NCBI GenBank assembly: GCA_035235625.1
Contig: CP141146.1
Coordinates: 26,778,501-26,842,500, forward strand
Length of the DNA: 64,000 bases
Direction of reading: 5' to 3'
Origin: Saururus chinensis
Taxonomy: Eukaryota; Streptophyta; Magnoliopsida; Piperales; Saururaceae
Shown here: piece by piece, positions 58,862 to 64,000 of the stretch
How the letters are laid out: the number at the start of each line of letters is the position of its first letter
Position numbering within the stretch: the stretch's first letter is position 1
Translations under genes and position numbers: made by a program
Notes under the pieces: model-generated
What the model was told of the DNA's origin: nothing
Seen by the model: only the letters and a program-made list of their open reading frames with translations
The model's database searches: none

Positions 58862-60360
58862 CCAACCAGTATCCAAGGATAAAACATTAAGTAATGCTAT
58901 ACTTAGTAACTCATGAAAAAAATCCATGAGCTTCCTCATAGCTCTTATCAATAGACAATAGGGCCCATATTTTCGATGTCCAATCATGACTCTTTCATTG
59001 CGCATGTGTTAGCTATCATGTGGCAAACAGCTCGTGAGTTTAGCATTTTTTCAAAACATTTTTGCTTGGGATTGTGTCCTCAAACGTTAGAGGACATGAC
59101 ACTATTTTTATATCGATCAATTTAAACATAAGTTTCATATTTGGGTTTACTTATGTTTTCCATAAAAGTACTCTGAAGTAAAATCTGAACATGAAAAAAT
59201 TATTTTAATATACGAAAAAAATTTAGAACAAGCAACGCGGCCTCAAAAATCCAACCCAACTTTAAGAGAATAAAATTTTAAGAATTTTTTTTCTCATCAC
59301 TCTAGCATGGGTCATAATATTATTACCTAATAAGAAGAGGTCAGATTGTGCAAGTATATCTAAACCTGACCTTATTTTAATATATAATATTTTAAAATCA
59401 TGACTCTATTTTTAGTTGAGTCGGGTTATTACTCCCTCTATCCAAGATTTAGAAAAAATAATTTTTTTAAGGGATAGTGGAACCCACGGTTAAGAGATGT
59501 TAAATGCTTAGAACCAAAACACTCAAGCTTCTGCTCACTTCTTTCCTCTACCCATAACAACTACATAATTAACTAAAACATAACTACTTAGGCCACCGAC
59601 AAATCAGACATGCACTTGATGAAGGATAAATGGTTTTCCAAATCAGACAATTAATATGGCACGATAGGAATAATAAACTAATTTCTCAACTTATATTTGT
59701 AATTTTATTGTTGTAATTTCTTTATGTTAAACTTTTGATTACATTGTTTTTTGTATTAAATTAATTTTCATTTGCTATAACTTGGCGCAATAGGGCAGAA
59801 TACATATTCGAATGATTTGTGACATGATGTATTAGTCTAGAATTGAGAACTAAGGTTGGTGAGCAGAAGCTGATAAGCAGCTAAATTGGCTTGATTTAGG
59901 GTGAACTTGATGAAATGAGACTGAAATAGCACACTTTCAATTTCTTTTCTTAAAATCATATTCTTGGTAATTTTATTCTTAATTGTAGAGACCACCCTTG
60001 GTGGTCAGCCAGAGAAGATTACTTCCGGTTCATGTTCAGCTTTTGTTGAACACAAGGGTTTCTTCGTATATCGGACTGTCCCTGTGACATGAATATTGCG
60101 ACATAGAAACTCTAATCAACCACTAGTAGATTTATTTCTTCATACACGTACTTCCTTTTTTAAGGGTTAAATGGTTTTCATTAAAATACACAAATTTAAA
60201 ACAACATATAATATTGTATTATGATGGAAGTCAATGTAGTTTAAGGCTTTAAACATTCAAATACAAATTTCGCTCTACCTACCAGTTGTATAAAATATAG
60301 AACAAGACATCTGTCCTTTTTTCAATAATAATAAGATGTCTCTTATTTTAGAAAGAGAAG
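58862..60360. other. AT-rich flank right of hAT, nothing recognised
   Basis: No coding or RNA gene seen. It contains a short hairpin (GTGTCCTC...GAGGACAT, about 59076-59100) and an isolated Stowaway-like TACTCCCTCTATCC at 59449 with no matching right end. Confidence 0.5.
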
Positions 60361-60383
60361 ACACGGTTACTTAAGGATAGTGA

Positions 60384-60565
60384 TATACACCCAACCAATA
60401 TGACCAACAAAACCTCTTAAGTAGTTTCTGATTGGATAGAATATGTGGGCCTAAGGTAAAATATGTGTGCCTTACTTGATTATACATATTGTGCCCAACA
60501 AAACACCAGTTAGAAGGTTTTGTTAGATTCACTGGGTGTTTATCATTTTCTCTAATGAAAAGGTT
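60384..60565. mobile_element. Possible small MITE
   Basis: About 180 bp bounded by GATAGTGATATACACCCA and the complement-like TGGGTGTTTATCATTTTC (15 of 18 pair), with internal AACAAAACC words in both directions. No clear TSD. Tentative. Confidence 0.35.
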
Positions 60566-61649
60566 AAAATAAAAAATTATTTCATTAATGAATAAAATTA
60601 AGAGAGGGCCACAATTTTTAGGTCCTAAGCCTTATAGGAACGATCCAACTACAAGATCAGAAAACCTTACCTACCACTGGGTAGGTATCAAGTTATAAAA
60701 ACCCAGCTCATGCGTCTACCTACCCTAAAGGTCAAATCAAACTAACCGGTTAATCAATCCGAGACCGGTTAAGCCTAATTTTGATGGATCAGCCTCATGG
60801 CTGAAGCATAACTGCACAAGGGTCTACCTCCCCAAGCGTGCATAATGAAAGCATGGAACCCGCGTTTAGGCATAGGGCCCCGTGCTTGGCCCCCCTCCTA
60901 CATCATGGTGCATATGCAGCAAGTGTTCTTATGGGTAAGCGATCGTTTTCTTGTCAACAAGATATGCAAACGGATGGACACGGATGTGAAGAAGGCCATA
61001 AAGAGGAGAGAGCTGGAGTTTCTGATCACATGGGGTACTCTTGATGGGACCTAGGTCCCACCCCGGGCATATTAACATGGGTGGAATACTCACAAGGCAA
61101 TTTTTAGATAATCTCATAATAAAAATAAAAATAAAACAAGAAGCGTCTCTATGTTAATTGAATGTTTGACGTGTTGTCTGTTACCCCTTATCTTATTAGT
61201 TGTTGGTAGTCAATGCATTATGATCAAACCCTTACCCGATTATAACATAAGACTACACATGGTCACGTGCAATGGAAATCATCATAAGTACACAACATAA
61301 TTATGCTTCATTCATATATCATTTCATAAATAATGTCCCATAGCATAAACCCTATGTATCATGCGAATTTGTAGTATATACCCTTGGAAACCTGTGTTAT
61401 AATTTTATATTACATTACTACCCTTCACATGCATATGCCCTTCTCAAGTATTATTATCATGTCCTCACCATATGAGAATGAATTTTAAAAGATTTTGAAA
61501 AGAGGAATACAAGTTCGATTAAATCAGGTTCAAGGATTAGACAAATACCCGTCTTAGCCTCATGTATTTGATCTAAAACCCTAATTTAACTACGTTCTAA
61601 GTTTTGATTTTTAAGAAAAATAACTAGAAATATCTGATTTCAATAAAAA
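60566..61649. other. Unclassified region with one short ORF
   Basis: A 69-codon ORF at 60845-61054 (plus strand) has a fairly hydrophilic C-terminal half (RMDTDVKKAIKRRELEF). I do not recognise it and it has no clear gene context. The rest is AT-rich. Confidence 0.3.
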
Positions 61650-62470
61650 ATTGTCTATAGTAAAATTAGGAAGTTTGGGAACCGGAATTAAATCTAGGGG
61701 TTGGTTTGTCTATAAAACTATTTATTTCAGAATTTTTAAACTTACAATACAATACAAAATTCCTTGAACAACAAGGATTCTTAGGGCCATATCCTGATCT
61801 AGATTTATCCAATTTGGGTATAGTCTATTGCATTAGGTCTGGCACTCATAGGACTTCTTCTTCAATAATTTTAGGGGCAATCTAATTCAATTTTGGGTTG
61901 GGAGTCACTTTTGAACATGAGTCTATAGACCTATAATTCTGAACCATTGAAACTGATGAAAAATCCAGTAAATCTAGGTTATTTGTGGAAACTACAAAAA
62001 ATTACAAATTGAAACTAGACACAATTCTTAGTCTCCAATAAGTTTTCTAGGTCATTCTCCAAGGAAAAGTCTCGAAACTTAACTTAAAACATGGATTATT
62101 GACAATGGTTTACCCACAAAATCTTATTAGAAAACCCTGAAAATCCACCCAAATGTATCTTAGGGTGTCCTTGAAGTTTTAAAGAAAATTAGGATTAATA
62201 TGAGGAAAAGAAGGTCCCTAAGCAGTCCAGCCTTTCTTAGTGCACTGAGTTACCCGTGGCCAAGTCATTAAGGAATAATCTTTTTAGTTTAAGTCGAACA
62301 TCCTTTCCCATTAACAAAATTTCTTGAAATTCATGAACATGCCATAAAACATCAAGTTCCAATAATAATGATCATCATATTGGAATTACACACAGCTCTA
62401 GCATCATGAAGTACAAGCATATATATAAAAAATTATGGCTTTTACAAGCATATATATCATGTATGGTTCT
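61650..62470. repeat. Diverged relative of LTR D
   Basis: Scattered but ordered similarity to D (13260-13480 and 54840-55280), for example GTCTCGAAACTTAACTT against GTCTTGAAACCTTGGTT, and GGGTGTCC followed by TTAGGATT and AGAAGGTCCC. No termini or TSD were found. It looks like an old LTR remnant. Confidence 0.5.
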
Positions 62471-63361
62471 GGAATTTTTCTTGTCTTAGTTGCCTTTATT
62501 TTAATAATTTGAGGTAATTTTAATTTTTTTTCTTAGATTTGTTTTTCAATTTTTGTGGAGAACTTGGTGGGTCCGGCTTATTGGTAGTTATATCGAGGTG
62601 TGGCTGACCCAGTTCTCCTAGCCATGTGATGGGAACACTCATGGGGTGCATTAGTATGTAGAACAAACCATGAAGCTACTACATAATTTAGTGAAATTTA
62701 TTTGAATTTCCTTATTTTTGGATGTGAGCCCCCACCTTGGGTCCCACAACCCATTGCCTCATCGTGATTAACTTCCTTGGTGTCGTCCTCCATTGTTTAC
62801 TAAGTGGTCTTGGGCTTAACCATGTTTATTTCAACCAAATTCTTAGAAAAAAATCTTTTCTATGCCCTACATGGGCCCATAAAGGCCCAATTACCCAAAT
62901 TTGTATGAATAGCCAACTTGAGTTTTGCTCAAGTATCTCTCAAAGGTAAGTCAACTTTTCTTAATCTTATTCCTTGAGTTTTGGTTGGAAATCAAATGTC
63001 TTTCATGTATAATTTTCATTCTTATGCCTCTTTTAATTGAAATATCTAAATTTCTCTTGTTTCCATTCAATTTTAGAACCTTAGATCTTTGTTTTTGGTT
63101 CAAAATTTTGTGATTCATGCTTCTGATTCATTAGACACAAGGAAGACTTGAAATCACTTGTTTATCATAGTTTATGTCTCTAGTTGGTAGAGGTCATGGT
63201 TTATGCCTAGGGCTAATGAAAAAATTGATCTTTTGGATTAGGGACCTTTTTATTTAGGAGGATTTGAAGTGTTTCTCTTCCTTAGAGTTAAGGGTTTTTC
63301 ATTTTGAAAGTGATTTATTACATTAACACTTTGTTTGATGTTGTTAATTATGCTTCGTAAT
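62471..63361. other. AT-rich, nothing recognised
   Basis: No convincing ORF, repeat terminus or RNA gene. Confidence 0.4.
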
Positions 63362-64000
63362 TATCTTACAAGTTTCAAGTGTGCGAAATATTTTTTTAAA
63401 ATATAAGTACAACTATAAAAGATAAAGAAAATAGAACATAAATTACTTACTCAATGGCATTCATCACTTAATTAATTACTTGAACTTTTTACGTGAAATT
63501 GAACTCTTTAAAAATAGTCATATGTTTTTAAAAGAAAATAAGCGATAAAAACAACATAAAGGAAAAAACAAAAGAAATAAAGAAAAATACTCTAAAACAT
63601 CAGAAAAGAAAAATAAGAAAGAAAATTTCGTTCTACACCCCCAAACCTAAACCGAACATTGTCCACAATGTGAAAGAAAATATATACTATAAAAACATAA
63701 ATAAGTAAAAGAGGAAAATAAAGATATCACCTTAGTGTATCAAATAAAGATATAATCAACATAGTTGGAAGTGAAATAGAGTGGATTGAGAAAAAATAGA
63801 TAACTACAAGTGATGAAAATTCTTCCAAACCTAAAGTACTATATCCCAAAGAAACAAAAACTATAATGAAAAAAGAAATAAAAGTACAGAAAAATAAGTA
63901 AATAAAACCTAAATGAAGCAAAGAAGATAAACCAAATGATGGAAAAGAAATATAGAAAAAACATAGGTTGCCTCCCAAGAAGCGATAAGTTTATTGTCTT
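63362..64000 (-). mobile_element. Partial Athila-type element running off the window
   Basis: Bases 63362-63930 align with the Athila 3' region 20440-20990 (TACAAGTTTCAAGTGTGYGAAAT, CTACACCCCCAAACCTAAA). At about 63960 the match jumps to 22986 (GGTTGCCTCCC). The LTR side is missing at the left edge and about 2 kb including the whole env-like ORF is absent. Coding sequence, if any, lies beyond 64000. Confidence 0.75.

Noticed and set aside
59076..59100. Terminator-like hairpin GTGTCCTC...GAGGACAT
   Set aside because: Short stem in AT-rich plant DNA without a nearby gene; intrinsic terminators are not expected here.
59440..59470. Stowaway MITE
   Set aside because: Only the left-end-like TACTCCCTCTATCC is seen; no matching GGATAGAGGGAGTA right end follows within a few hundred bases.

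Overview
This is plant nuclear DNA, most likely from an angiosperm, and it consists almost entirely of transposable elements. Evidence for this includes Ty3/gypsy chromovirus (Tekay-like and Reina-like) and Athila coding sequence, a MULE, a hAT transposase, tRNA-iMet and tRNA-Asp primer sites, and AT-rich intergenic sequence. I see no intact host gene, no rRNA or tRNA gene and no CRISPR array. I ran no database search. Family names come from motifs I could read, and boundaries come from TG...CA or TIR termini plus target-site duplications (TSDs).

The main result is that about 91% of the window (722-58853) is one hAT DNA transposon with an 8-bp TSD (GCCTTGCT, 714-721 and 58854-58861), swollen by nested insertions. 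Its own sequence is about 4.3 kb: N-terminal BED finger (1260-1916), core (4047-4449 and 10220-10349), C-terminal part (56284-56582 and 57936-58473). Directly in it lie solo LTR C1 (1917-4046, TTACT), a MULE (4450-10210, TAAAAAGAA), solo LTR D (10350-56283, CTTAA) and solo LTR H (56583-57935, GATGG).

D contains a fold-back element F (11889-13169) and Reina-like element B (13485-54601, TAAAG, minus strand). B contains Tekay-like element A (13884-40382, minus), solo LTR G2 (43040-44282, TTGTG) and, inside its 5' LTR, LTR C2 (45797-54348). A contains solo LTR G1 (35570-36998, AACTC) and the 4.3-kb solo LTR E (17092-33351, TAAGC). E contains a nearly intact Athila (18134-30084, CCCAC, minus). C2 contains a rearranged Athila fragment (46669-49604) and solo LTR I (50060-53293). 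The deepest chain is hAT > D > B > A > E > Athila, six generations. Removing the insertions in order rejoins the reading of each older host.

All coding regions are decayed. In the Athila every premature stop I placed is explained by a C-to-T change on one strand, and its two 1171-bp LTRs differ at about nine sites, all transitions, so it is the youngest large insertion. Catalytic Asp-to-Asn changes are visible in the MULE transposase and in the reverse transcriptase of A.

Left of the hAT (1-713) I see only AT-rich DNA. Right of it (58862-64000) are AT-rich DNA, a possible small MITE, a diverged relative of LTR D, and the start of another Athila-type element that lacks the env-like region and runs off the window. 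The least explained signals are a cluster of CGATCGAACGG/TTCGAACGG palindromes shared by unrelated LTR families, a dispersed TCGTGT/ACACGA word and an array of about 150-nt hairpins in the MULE, and an inverted segment that distinguishes the two LTRs of A.
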